Source: a bacterium (lineage in GTDB: Bacteria > Verrucomicrobiota > Verrucomicrobiia > Limisphaerales > UBA8199). Taken from it: DNA of 39,851 nt. The notes under the pieces are model-generated. The model ran no database searches. It was given only the letters and a program-made list of their open reading frames with translations, and was not told the origin of the DNA. Below, in pieces: positions 1 to 8,200 of this stretch. Position 1 is the stretch's first letter; each line of letters starts with the position of its first letter. The stretch is from the NCBI GenBank assembly GCA_021784555.1, contig JAJYHY010000031.1:1-39851 (forward strand). The letters run 5' to 3'. The position numbers and the translations under genes are program-made.

Positions 1-1480
1 GCGTTTGCTCCCAGCGGAGAGAATCGAGCAGGCCGTCTTTCTTGGGATAGACCAACCAGCCGTCGCCGCGATGGCGGCCGGGAGCGTTGATGGGGTCGTC
101 GGTCCAGGCGTTGAAACCCCAATGGAGGTAGCCGGCGAGATGATACCGGTAATTGAGCCAGGGCATCAGCCGGGTTCCGATTAAGGGGACGTCAACGGTC
201 TTGTTCAGCAGCGACCCGCCCTGGTAGATGCCTACCGTGTAATACCAAAGTTCATTTCCCTGGCGTTGGGCGGCCTCGTAGGCGCTGTGCCAGGTCGCCA
301 GGTGGTCAAGCTTGGGCACCCAGACTTCGAGGTCGCCGAGGCAAAACGGAGTTTCAATCGCGTCGATGCGCCGCAGTTCCGGGGCATAGCGGTGGACAAA
401 CTCGGATGCCTTGCGCCAGGCCATGACATTGTGGTCGGAGGGTTCGTCCGAGATGTGGAATACGGTCTTGTCGAGCCAGCCCTTGGCGCGCAGGTGATTG
501 ACAAACGCCGGCAGGAATTGAGGCAGGAATTCCTCGCCGGAAATGGATTGGCGCCGTCCGCCGGCGTCTCTCACGGAAAAATGGTCGAGCACAACCTGGC
601 TGCCCGACCAACCGCTTTTGCCAAAACCAGCTACAAAGCCAGTCTCCAGCAGGTCCATCTGGCCGGTGTCCCAAAACACCTGAGCCATCTTGTCGAAGCG
701 TGAAAAATCGAAATGCAATTTGCCCTCCGCCGAGCGGCGGCACCCGATGAGACCCAAGCCGAGCCGGAACACGTTCTGGCGGTGGGAGGCCATGTTCCGG
801 GCATAGACCTTGAGCAGTCTGTAGAAGGCGGTCTCGTCCGAGGAATCGAGTTGATGATGCTTCGCGAACTCAGAAGTTGAGAACCATTCGGTAACAAAGA
901 GATGACGCTGCTTAGGGAGGGTGAGCGGATAGACATGGAGGAAAAGTGGCATGGAGACGCTGGCGTTGCCGGCGGTGGCGGTGAAGGTGGCGTGGTATTC
1001 GCCGGGCGGGGCTGTGCGCGGGATTTTAATCGTGAGATAGACCGCCTTGCGGGTTCTGTTGGTGATGGAGCACTGCCGGTTGCCGCTCAGGTAATCCGGG
1101 AACCAAGCCGGAGCGGGACGCGTCAGGGTTTGCTTCTGACGGTTGGGTGAATTTTTTTGGATGAAGATGCTGCCCACGAAGTTCCACTGGAGGTCTTGTG
1201 CCGGGATGGAGACGGCGCCTTTCACCTGCCGGAACGGAGTCAAGGAACAGGTCACGCCTTTCAAGTCCTCATGAGCCGCGAGAACGCATTGGCCGGAGAT
1301 AGTTTCGCCGCGCAAGCCGGAGAGGCGAAGGACGGTGTGCCTGGGGCCAAGAGAGCCGTAGCCGTCCTCGAATACGCGGCGCAAGTCAGTAGTGGGGAGG
1401 CATTCGAGGGCCGGAGAGGCGGCCTGGAGCGTGAATGTGGCTGCCAGGATGAGGAGGGAGTGGCAAATGGCTCGTTTCAT
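1..1480 (-). CDS. Secreted DUF4091 / GH123-like glycoside hydrolase, 3'-truncated by window edge
   Basis: Reading the minus strand from the ATG at 1480 gives 493 uninterrupted codons that run off the start of the window, so the C-terminus is missing. The protein opens with a signal peptide (MKRAICHSLLILAATFTLQA, cleavage near residue 20). A beta-rich N-terminal region of about 190 residues follows, then a TIM-barrel-like part with HISDEP near residue 342, the Asp-Glu pair expected of the GH123/DUF4091 catalytic site. The visible 3' end carries GYLHWGFNAW, typical of DUF4091 barrels. Family knowledge: GH123 enzymes are exo-beta-N-acetylgalactosaminidases acting by substrate-assisted catalysis, whereas most DUF4091 proteins are uncharacterised. 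I infer an exported carbohydrate-active enzyme. No strong Shine-Dalgarno is visible before the ATG. The substrate is unknown. Confidence 0.85.
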   Translation of the reverse strand, partial: MKRAICHSLLILAATFTLQAASPALECLPTTDLRRVFEDGYGSLGPRHTVLRLSGLRGETISGQCVLAAHEDLKGVTCSLTPFRQVKGAVSIPAQDLQWNFVGSIFIQKNSPNRQKQTLTRPAPAWFPDYLSGNRQCSITNRTRKAVYLTIKIPRTAPPGEYHATFTATAGNASVSMPLFLHVYPLTLPKQRHLFVTEWFSTSEFAKHHQLDSSDETAFYRLLKVYARNMASHRQNVFRLGLGLIGCRRSAEGKLHFDFSRFDKMAQVFWDTGQMDLLETGFVAGFGKSGWSGSQVVLDHFSVRDAGGRRQSISGEEFLPQFLPAFVNHLRAKGWLDKTVFHISDEPSDHNVMAWRKASEFVHRYAPELRRIDAIETPFCLGDLEVWVPKLDHLATWHSAYEAAQRQGNELWYYTVGIYQGGSLLNKTVDVPLIGTRLMPWLNYRYHLAGYLHWGFNAWTDDPINAPGRHRGDGWLVYPKKDGLLDSLRWEQT

Positions 1481-1583
1481 CAGACGGGAGAATGCGCGTC
1501 GTCAGGACACCGGGCAAGCTTGAAGCGACAAGAAAAGGGCCGTCTCGCTGCCTTATCGGCCATCGTTATCGGCCATTTTATCC

Positions 1584-1724
1584 CTCACATTTCGGTGATA
1601 ACCTTGCTCTTGGAAAGCCACAAACACCCCAATCCCTCGCCACGCGACAATAAAATACGCGATCGCGTATTTTATTGTCGCGTCCATGCGGGAGCCCGAC
1701 CCAAGTCCATCGCCAAAATGTGAG
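1584..1724. repeat. MITE-like palindromic element, copy 1 (141 bp)
   Basis: The element starts CTCACATTTCGGTGAT (1584-1599) and ends with ATCGCCAAAATGTGAG (1709-1724). These ends are inverted repeats matching at 14 of 16 positions. Inside lies a perfect palindrome of 42 bp (1642-1683) centred on GCGATCGC, with arms rich in A/T between GC-rich ends. Positions 1584-1682 recur at 11781-11879 with only 4 mismatches in 99 bp. No transposase is encoded, so this looks like a non-autonomous element or a large cruciform-forming intergenic repeat. Between 1481 and 1583 there is only a short direct repeat of TTATCGGCCA (around 1554-1577). Confidence 0.75.
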
Positions 1725-1987
1725 TTATCCAAAACCGGGAGAGTTCGAGGAAGTGGCCGACTTGGAGGGTTCTTGGGATGAGCGCGTCGGTTTGGTTTCG
1801 CAGTGAAGATGGGTCGCCATCAATTTACAATTTGCAATTCTTAATTCTCAATTCTCAATTGACCTGCACAGCCCTGATGCAGCCATTGCGAAACCTGACC
1901 GCTCTGCAACATGTTTCGAGATTCTGGGGCTGTAGCGAGAGTTAAAAAGCCTTGTCACAGGTCGCTGCTTCGATAGGGTGTCGGGCT
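1725..1987. other. Intergenic region with AT-rich short repeats upstream of the amino-sugar cluster
   Basis: About 260 bases separate the palindromic element from the DegT start. Around 1820-1860 there is a low-complexity AT-rich run of near-tandem CAATTCT/CTCAATT units, unlike the GC-rich surroundings. No convincing sigma-70 promoter was found. GATAGGG (1972-1978) precedes the ATG at 1988 at reasonable Shine-Dalgarno distance. Confidence 0.4.
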
Positions 1988-3154
1988 ATGAAAGTGCAAT
2001 TTTACGGACACGTTCGGCAATACCACAAGATTCAGAACGAAATCGATCAGAATATTAAGACGGTGCTGGAGAGCGGGCAATACGTCATGGGCCCGATGCT
2101 CAAGAGGTTTGAGGGAGAATTCGCGGCGTATCATGGCATGCGCCACGTCGTTGGCGTGGGCAACGGCACGGATGCCATCTGGCTGACGCTCATGGCGCTG
2201 GGGATTGGCCCCGGGGACGAGGTCATCACGCACCCCAACACGTTTTTTGCGACCGCCGAGGCGATCTGGATAGCCGGAGCCACCGCGGTGTTTGTCGATT
2301 GCGACCCGCGGACCAAATGCATCGACCCGGCCAAAATAGAGGCCGCCATCACGCCCAAGACCAAGGCCATCATCCCGGTCCATCTTTATGGACAATGCGC
2401 GGATATGAAAGCCATCCGGCAGATTGCCGACAAACATCATCTCAAGCTTATCGAGGACAACGCCCAGGGAATCGGGGCCCATGGCCCGGACTTCAAGATC
2501 GGCCACCTCAGCGATGCCGCGACCACCAGCTTCATTATCCAGAAGAACTTCGGCACCTTCGGCGATGGCGGCGCCGTCGTGACCAACAACCCGGACATTG
2601 ACGCCAGGGTCCGCAAGCTCCGCAACCATGGGTCCGATAAACGCAACGTCCATAGCTACGGTTTCAACAGCCGCCTGGACGACCTGCACGCCGGCATCTT
2701 GAGCGCCAAGCTCAGACACATCGATGCCTGGAACGACCTGCGCCGCAAATGGGCCGCCCGCTACACCGCCGGGCTGCAGGGCTGCTCAAGCATCAGCCTG
2801 CCAGTGGCGTTGCCGGGCTACCGCCACGTGTTTCACTTGTTTGTCATTGAGACCAAGAGGCCCGAATGGCGCGAGGCCCTCCTCGACCACTTGGTCAAGA
2901 ACGACATCGACGCCAAGACCCATTACTCAATCGCCATCCATCAACAAGCCGGCTATCCGTGGGGCAAGAGCGCGCGCCTCGCCGGCGTCCTCGCCAATGC
3001 CGAGCGCAGCGCCGCCACCTGCATCAGCCTGCCGATGTACCCTGAACTGACGGAAGCCGAGGTGGATTACGTCGTTTCCTCAGTGAAAGCCTGGGACAAA
3101 GAACACGCCTCACAGTCTCCCGCCGGCGCCGGCGTTGCCGCCGCAGCCGCCTGA
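1988..3154 (+). CDS. DegT/DnrJ/EryC1/StrS family PLP-dependent sugar aminotransferase
   Basis: A 388-residue fold-type I aminotransferase that probably transfers an amino group to a keto-sugar, usually nucleotide-linked, in the cytoplasm. Visible hallmarks are the substrate-site GNGTDAIWL segment, VITHPNTFFATAEAI, the DPRTKCIDPAKIEAAI and VHLYGQ stretch, IEDNAQ for the cofactor Asp, and QKNFGTFGDGGAVVT, where Lys186 is the expected Schiff-base lysine. RLDDLHAGIL near the C-terminal third is also typical. I prefer the ATG at 1988 to the in-frame TTG at 1952 because similarity starts at MKVQF and GATAGGG lies just upstream. An Ala-rich C-terminal tail is present. It is followed 84 bp later by a Gfo/Idh/MocA oxidoreductase, a pairing known for 3-amino sugar synthesis (e.g. 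GnnA/GnnB, WlbA/WlbE). The exact sugar cannot be told. Confidence 0.92.
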   Translation: MKVQFYGHVRQYHKIQNEIDQNIKTVLESGQYVMGPMLKRFEGEFAAYHGMRHVVGVGNGTDAIWLTLMALGIGPGDEVITHPNTFFATAEAIWIAGATAVFVDCDPRTKCIDPAKIEAAITPKTKAIIPVHLYGQCADMKAIRQIADKHHLKLIEDNAQGIGAHGPDFKIGHLSDAATTSFIIQKNFGTFGDGGAVVTNNPDIDARVRKLRNHGSDKRNVHSYGFNSRLDDLHAGILSAKLRHIDAWNDLRRKWAARYTAGLQGCSSISLPVALPGYRHVFHLFVIETKRPEWREALLDHLVKNDIDAKTHYSIAIHQQAGYPWGKSARLAGVLANAERSAATCISLPMYPELTEAEVDYVVSSVKAWDKEHASQSPAGAGVAAAAA

Positions 3155-3162
3155 CAACCCCG

Positions 3163-3181
3163 ACCCCATGCGGAGTGGGGT
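3163..3181. other. Small GC-rich hairpin between DegT and oxidoreductase genes
   Basis: ACCCCATGCGGAGTGGGGT folds with a 6-bp stem (ACCCCA/TGGGGT) and a 7-nt loop just after the DegT stop, inside a wider CAACC...GGTTG context. No T-run follows, so it is not a standard intrinsic terminator. It may be an mRNA-stabilising hairpin or a small dispersed repeat. A weak promoter-like pair (TTGCAA 3196-3201, 16 bp, TATCCT 3218-3223) follows, leaving only a very short leader before the ATG at 3239. Confidence 0.35.
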
Positions 3182-3238
3182 GCGGAGCCGTGAGGTTGCA
3201 ACACTCCATTTTTCCGCTATCCTGTTTAATCGAAGCCT

Positions 3239-4312
3239 ATGAGCAAATACTCCGTTCTGGTTGTTGGCATGGGCAAGCGTGGCATGCATCATGCCACCGC
3301 CTTTAATGCCAATCCCAAGTTCCAAGTCACCGGCATCTGCGACATCGATGAGAAACGCCTGACGGATGCCGCGGCCAAACTTAGCGGGCCGCAAACCGGC
3401 ACAGACGCCGCCGCTTTGGCGAAATCGCTCAAGCCCGATGTCTTCTGCTTTTGCACCCTGCCGCATCTGCGAACGCCCTTTATCAAGGCGGCCGTTGAGG
3501 CCGGGGCGAAGCTGGTTGCCTTTGAGAAGCCGGTCGCCCTGACCAGCGCCGAACTGCTCTCGATGCGTGAGCTCCTGCGCCAGGCGAGGGTCAAGGCCGT
3601 TGTGAGCCACCAGCATCGGTATGGGCGGCATTATCGCAAGGTCAAGGAAATCGTGGCCAGCGGTGCCCTGGGGCGCGTCCATACGGTTTATGGAAGCGCC
3701 ACCGGTTGGATGACCCACATGCTCTCGCACCTGATCGACTACACGTGCTGGTTTAACGATTATACTCCCGCCGCATGGGCCATGGGCCAGGCGGCGGGCG
3801 GCAAGAAATTCAGCGATAATCATCCTTCACCGGACTACATCGGCGGTTTTGTGCAGTTCGCCAACGGGGTTCGCGGCATCTATGAATGCGGCGCCGGCGC
3901 CCCCGACCAGCCGGAAGTGGCCAAGTGGTGGGGCAAGAACCGCATTGGCGCCCAGGGCACGGAGGGCTTTGCCGAGGTGCTTACTAATGGAGGCTGGCGC
4001 GCGGTCACCCGCCGGGATGGCTATCAGAGCGGCGAAGGCGCCATGAACTACGACCTGGACATGCCTCCTTACATCCAGGAAATGGCCGATTGGCTCGATG
4101 ACGACCGCAAGCCGCACCCTTGCAGCTTTGAACACGCCAGCCTCGGAGCGGAGATTATGCTCGCCCTGCAACGCAGCGCGGCTCAAGGGGGCCAGGTCGC
4201 CTTGCCGCTGACAAATGGCCTGGATGAACAGGCGCTCCTCAAGGCGCGCACCGACGGCCAGCCGGTGCTGGTTTCCTGCGAGCAGAACCGGAAGGAATTC
4301 GGGCTGGGCTGA
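3239..4312 (+). CDS. Gfo/Idh/MocA family NAD(P)-dependent oxidoreductase
   Basis: A 357-residue two-domain sugar dehydrogenase. The N-terminal Rossmann fold starts VLVVGMGKRG, a slightly divergent GxGxxG loop, followed by the acidic strand end ICDID. The EKPVAL motif near residue 98, characteristic of the family, supplies the Lys-Pro that contacts the nicotinamide and substrate. The C-terminal alpha/beta domain includes HQHRYGRHY and HLIDYTCWF. Full length for the family. It lies between a DegT aminotransferase and a NagB-type deaminase on the same strand, so a role in oxidising a hexose or amino sugar before transamination is plausible; a catabolic role is an alternative. The ATG at 3239 is the only good start: the ORF begins there and the Rossmann strand follows at once. 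Confidence 0.92.
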   Translation: MSKYSVLVVGMGKRGMHHATAFNANPKFQVTGICDIDEKRLTDAAAKLSGPQTGTDAAALAKSLKPDVFCFCTLPHLRTPFIKAAVEAGAKLVAFEKPVALTSAELLSMRELLRQARVKAVVSHQHRYGRHYRKVKEIVASGALGRVHTVYGSATGWMTHMLSHLIDYTCWFNDYTPAAWAMGQAAGGKKFSDNHPSPDYIGGFVQFANGVRGIYECGAGAPDQPEVAKWWGKNRIGAQGTEGFAEVLTNGGWRAVTRRDGYQSGEGAMNYDLDMPPYIQEMADWLDDDRKPHPCSFEHASLGAEIMLALQRSAAQGGQVALPLTNGLDEQALLKARTDGQPVLVSCEQNRKEFGLG

Positions 4313-4398
4313 TGGGGGTTGCCCAGGGTGGCGCCAGTCGAGCGGGCGCCGCTGGCATTTAGTTTAGCTGCCGGGTGGAGCCTGTCCGAACAGACCCA

Positions 4399-5199
4399 AT
4401 GGAAGTCATCATTCAGCCTAATAGCGAGGCAGCGTCCTTTCTAGTGGCTCGGATCGTCCAGCGCGAGCTGCGGGCCAACCCGCACCTGGTGCTGGGTTTG
4501 GCCACCGGCAGCACGATGGAGCAGGTGTATCGCCATCTCGTGAGGATGCACCGCGAAGAGCATCTGGACTTTTCCCTCTGCCGCACCTTCAACCTCGACG
4601 AATACGTCGGTCTGTTCCCTTCCGACCCTAACTCCTACCGCCATTACATGGAGCATCACCTGTTCCGGCAGGTCAACATCGATGCGCGGAACACCCATCT
4701 GCCCAACGGGCTGGCCGATGACCTGGAGGCCGAATGCCGACGTTATGAGGCGGCCGTCAAGCGTTTCGGAGGCGTCGATCTCCAACTCCTTGGCATCGGC
4801 AAGGCGGGCCATATCGGCTTCAACGAGCCGCTCTCCGCCTTGCAGTCCCGCACGCGGGTCAAGGCCCTCACGCCCACGACCCTTGCACAGAACGCCCGGT
4901 TCTTCGGCGGGCCGGAGCATACGCCGCGCCGGGCCATCACGATGGGTGTCGGCACGATTATCGAGGCGCGGCGGTGCCTGCTCTTGGCCACGGGCGCTAG
5001 CAAGGCCAAAGTTATCGCGGACGCGGTCGAAGGGCCCATCACCAGCATGGTCAGCGCCTCCGCCCTCCAGCTCCATCCACGCTGCACGGTCGTGGTTGAT
5101 GAAGACGCCGCCGCCAACCTCAAAGGAGCTGAGTATTACCGCTGGATCTTCGCCAATGAGCCGGAGTGGGAGGAGTACCGTGTCCCAGGTGGGACATAG
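4399..5199 (+). CDS. nagB: Glucosamine-6-phosphate deaminase-like isomerase (NagB family)
   Basis: A 266-residue NagB-fold protein. The family converts glucosamine-6-phosphate to fructose-6-phosphate and ammonia. Conserved segments are LGLATGST for phosphate binding, FNLDEYVGL with the catalytic-base Asp67, GHIGFNEP with His138 and Glu143, and AVEGPITSM. Oddity: the residue matching E. coli Asp141 (Asn in some homologues) is Ala136 (GKAGHIGFNEP), so the usual Asp-His-Glu relay lacks its first member and activity may be altered. I chose the ATG at 4399 because MEVIIQPN matches family N-termini; a GTG at 4375 is in frame. The last codons and stop lie inside the first arm of the terminator hairpin. 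The clustering with DegT and Gfo/Idh genes points to amino-sugar metabolism. Confidence 0.88.
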   Translation: MEVIIQPNSEAASFLVARIVQRELRANPHLVLGLATGSTMEQVYRHLVRMHREEHLDFSLCRTFNLDEYVGLFPSDPNSYRHYMEHHLFRQVNIDARNTHLPNGLADDLEAECRRYEAAVKRFGGVDLQLLGIGKAGHIGFNEPLSALQSRTRVKALTPTTLAQNARFFGGPEHTPRRAITMGVGTIIEARRCLLLATGASKAKVIADAVEGPITSMVSASALQLHPRCTVVVDEDAAANLKGAEYYRWIFANEPEWEEYRVPGGT

Positions 5200-5238
5200 A
5201 ATTGGCTTCCGTTCTGATGTCCCACCTGGGACATTTTA
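5181..5238 (+). terminator. Rho-independent terminator overlapping the nagB stop
   Basis: TGTCCCAGGTGGGACA (5181-5196) and TGTCCCACCTGGGACA (5219-5234) form a perfect 16-bp stem with a 22-nt loop, followed by a short T-run (ATTTTATC). Each arm is itself nearly self-complementary, so two smaller hairpins are possible as well. The nagB stop TAG lies at 5197-5199, immediately after the first arm, so the hairpin would begin within the translated region. Confidence 0.75.
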
Positions 5239-5275
5239 TCGGCCACCCTTTCCCGCGCTAAATCCGTTCGTGGAT

Positions 5276-8200
5276 TTACGAACTGGGGTAATAAGCCGTG
5301 CGGCTTTCCATTCCGACCGCCGCCGCCCTTCGGCAGGACAAGAAGTAGAGCCAGGCGCGGGTAACCGGGCGGTTATAGATGCGGGAGAGGGCCCTGGCAT
5401 AAAGCCTTACCTGGGGCGCGTATTCTTCCACCTTGGCGCTGAGTTGGCCCGCCTTGAGCGCATCGGTCTTGAAATCCACCAGCCAGATTTCCTCCGGCCC
5501 CACCACCGCCATGTCCGCCACGCCCTGGACAATCACGAACTCCCCGGTCAGTCCCGGTTCCAACGGCTCTCCGGCAAGGTGCGCCAGTTCATCCGGTGAA
5601 AATCGGGCGGTGAAAGGGAGCTCCCGGTGCAGGAATTCGCTTTGGCGGCAAACCGCCCGGCCAACATCCGACTGCCAGAATGCGGCCAGACCGTCAAAGT
5701 CGAGCAAATGGGTTTCCTCTTCAGTCAGGAGGCCTTCGCGCTGCATCCGCGCGGCTTCCTGTCTTAGTTCCTGGGCGCCGTGAGTTCGATTGACAGAAAC
5801 AAATTGCAGAAACCGGTGAGTGGCGCTGCCGATGTCCCGGGCGGAAAGGTGGGCGATCGAGTTGGGCCGAAGGCCCGGGAACTGAAGTTGGAGGGCTGAG
5901 TGAGCCGGTGCCGGCTGGCCCTCCAGTGCGCCCTTATTGAGGTAATCCGGTCTCCGCGCTGCGCCACGTCGTTTAGGGCGGAAGAAGGGGGCAGCCTGGA
6001 GTTCATCCGCGTCGGCCGCGCGCCGGCGCAAGAGCGTGACGGAAGTCTTGGCTGGTTCGAGCGTGGCCGCGGCAAAGGGATAGCTCCAGGAAAGACGTTC
6101 CCTCAAGCGCTCCCATACGCCAGATTCGACCTCAATAGTTTTCTCCGCTGCATCCCCGGATAACGAGGCCCGCCGTGCCGAATCCGCCAGTTCCTGATCG
6201 TCGTGGATGAACCACCGAACCAGTGAGGTCCGGCCCTCGGTGCTCTCCACGTCCGCGCGCGGTACGTTTCGGACAAACCAGGCGCCGAGCCAGTCCGAAT
6301 AACAGCGCGCCGACGCAATGACACTCAGGGGCGTGGGGTCCGGTTCCTGTTCCACGTCGTCGGCTTGGGATACGGGCAGGATTCCCGAGCTGCCTATGGC
6401 GGAGGCAGAGCCGGGTTCCTGTCCCGCGGCGTCCGCCAGGCCAAGCTTTGTTTGCGTGATGCTGCCACTGAGGATGAGCAAGTCGCGGGCGCGGGTCACC
6501 GCCACGTAGAGCAGGCGAAGCTCTTCTCCGAGCAATTCCTGTTTCTGCCGGCGTCGGGCCAGCCAGTAAGGAAGGCTGGGATAGCGTTTGCCGTTATGGG
6601 GCGGCTTGATTTGCGGGCACAATCCATAAACCTCATCCAGGATGATGGGGGCGCTCAGGTCGGAGGTGTTGAACGGTTTGCCGAGGTCGGCCACAACCAC
6701 TACCGGAAACTCCAGCCCTTTGCTCTGGTGGATGCTCAGGAGCCGAACGGCATTCTCCTCCGTGGCGGACGCCGCCTCCGGCTCGCTGTCAGTGAACCGT
6801 TGCGCCTCAACGAAGCGAAGGAAACGGTAGAGGCTCTGGCGCTGGAACTGGTCGAACCGCTGGGCCAGGGACAGAAGGCGCTGCACGTTGGCGTAGCGCT
6901 GTTCGCCTCGAGGTTGGGCCAGGAGCCAAGAGGAATAATGAGTTTCCAGGAGCACCGCCTCCAGGCAGCGCGACAGCGACGCTCGCCTCGCCAGCCGCCG
7001 CCACCGCGCGTAGCGTTCAAGAAACGCCGCCACTTTGCGCTCGGTTTGCCCGGTCTGCGGCAGGCCAAGCGTCTGCTCGGCGTTCGAGGGCTGGGTCGTG
7101 GGTTGAGGCGCCGGCTGAGAAGGCTGCTTCAGTGAGCCTTCCGTTTCTTTGGCCCCAGCGCCTGCGCCCCGCGGTTCCTGCGCTATTCCTGCCGCCCAAC
7201 GGTGCAGCGCGTGCCAATAATGGCCTTTGGCCGCCAAACGTATCAGGGCTAGCTCGTTCATGCCTAACCCGGCCAGGGGCGAGTGTAGAACCGCCAGCAG
7301 CGGCAGGTCCTGTAACGGATTGTCCAGGATCTGGAGCAGGCTCAGCAGATCGGAAACCTCCGTGCTCTCATAAAATCCGCCTCGCGAGGCCGTCAACGGC
7401 ACGCCCAGCCTGGCAAATTCCTTGGCGTAGTTCTGAGCCTTGCTTGACGGGGACCGCAACAGGATGGCCATGTCGCTCCACTCCACCGGGCGGTGGCATT
7501 TCCGCGCGTCATCCCAGATCAGGCAGCCCCCGTTTCTCATCTCACGCAGCCGCAACGCGATGAGCCGCGCCTCTTTGTCGGTCTCATCCAAATCCGCCGT
7601 CTCCGCCGTGTCCCCCTCCGCCTTCTCGCTGGAGTCTGGCGGGTTGGACCGGCTTCGGAGGCGCCAGTGCAACTCCACCCTGGGGCCATTTCCAATTCCA
7701 TCGCTGAATCCTTCGGGCGCGGCGCATCTGGACGCTACCACCGTGGCGCAGGTCTCCGGGCCTGCGGAGCCAGCTAATACCCGGGAGCTTGCCGATTTGG
7801 AAATCGGCGATACGGCAGGTTTGGAAACCTGCGCTACAGGTTGGCCAGCCTTCGCGCTGGTCGCCCTGTCGGGAGGCGTCCCTTCCGGCGCGGATACCCC
7901 CTCCTTCTGCGCGAGGCCGGACCGCAGCCGCGCCTGGTCGTCATGGACCACGCCACCAATTTCGCGCCGCATCAGCAACGCAAACAAGGAATTCACAAAC
8001 TCCAGAATTGCCGCCTGGCTCCTGAAATTCTCAACCAGCGGAATGGTTTCGCCCCGCGGTTGGCGCCAGGTTTCCAGGTAGCCTTGGAAAATGCGTGGGT
8101 TGGCCAAGCGAAAGCGGTAGATGCTCTGTTTGAGGTCGCCCACCAGGAACCGATTCGCCTGGGAGGCTTCGCGGCTGACCGCCTCAATAATCTTGTCCTG

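Noticed and set aside
1643..1682. GCGATCGC as a cyanobacterial HIP1 site
   Set aside because: It occurs only as the centre of the two palindromic elements; nothing else here is cyanobacterial.
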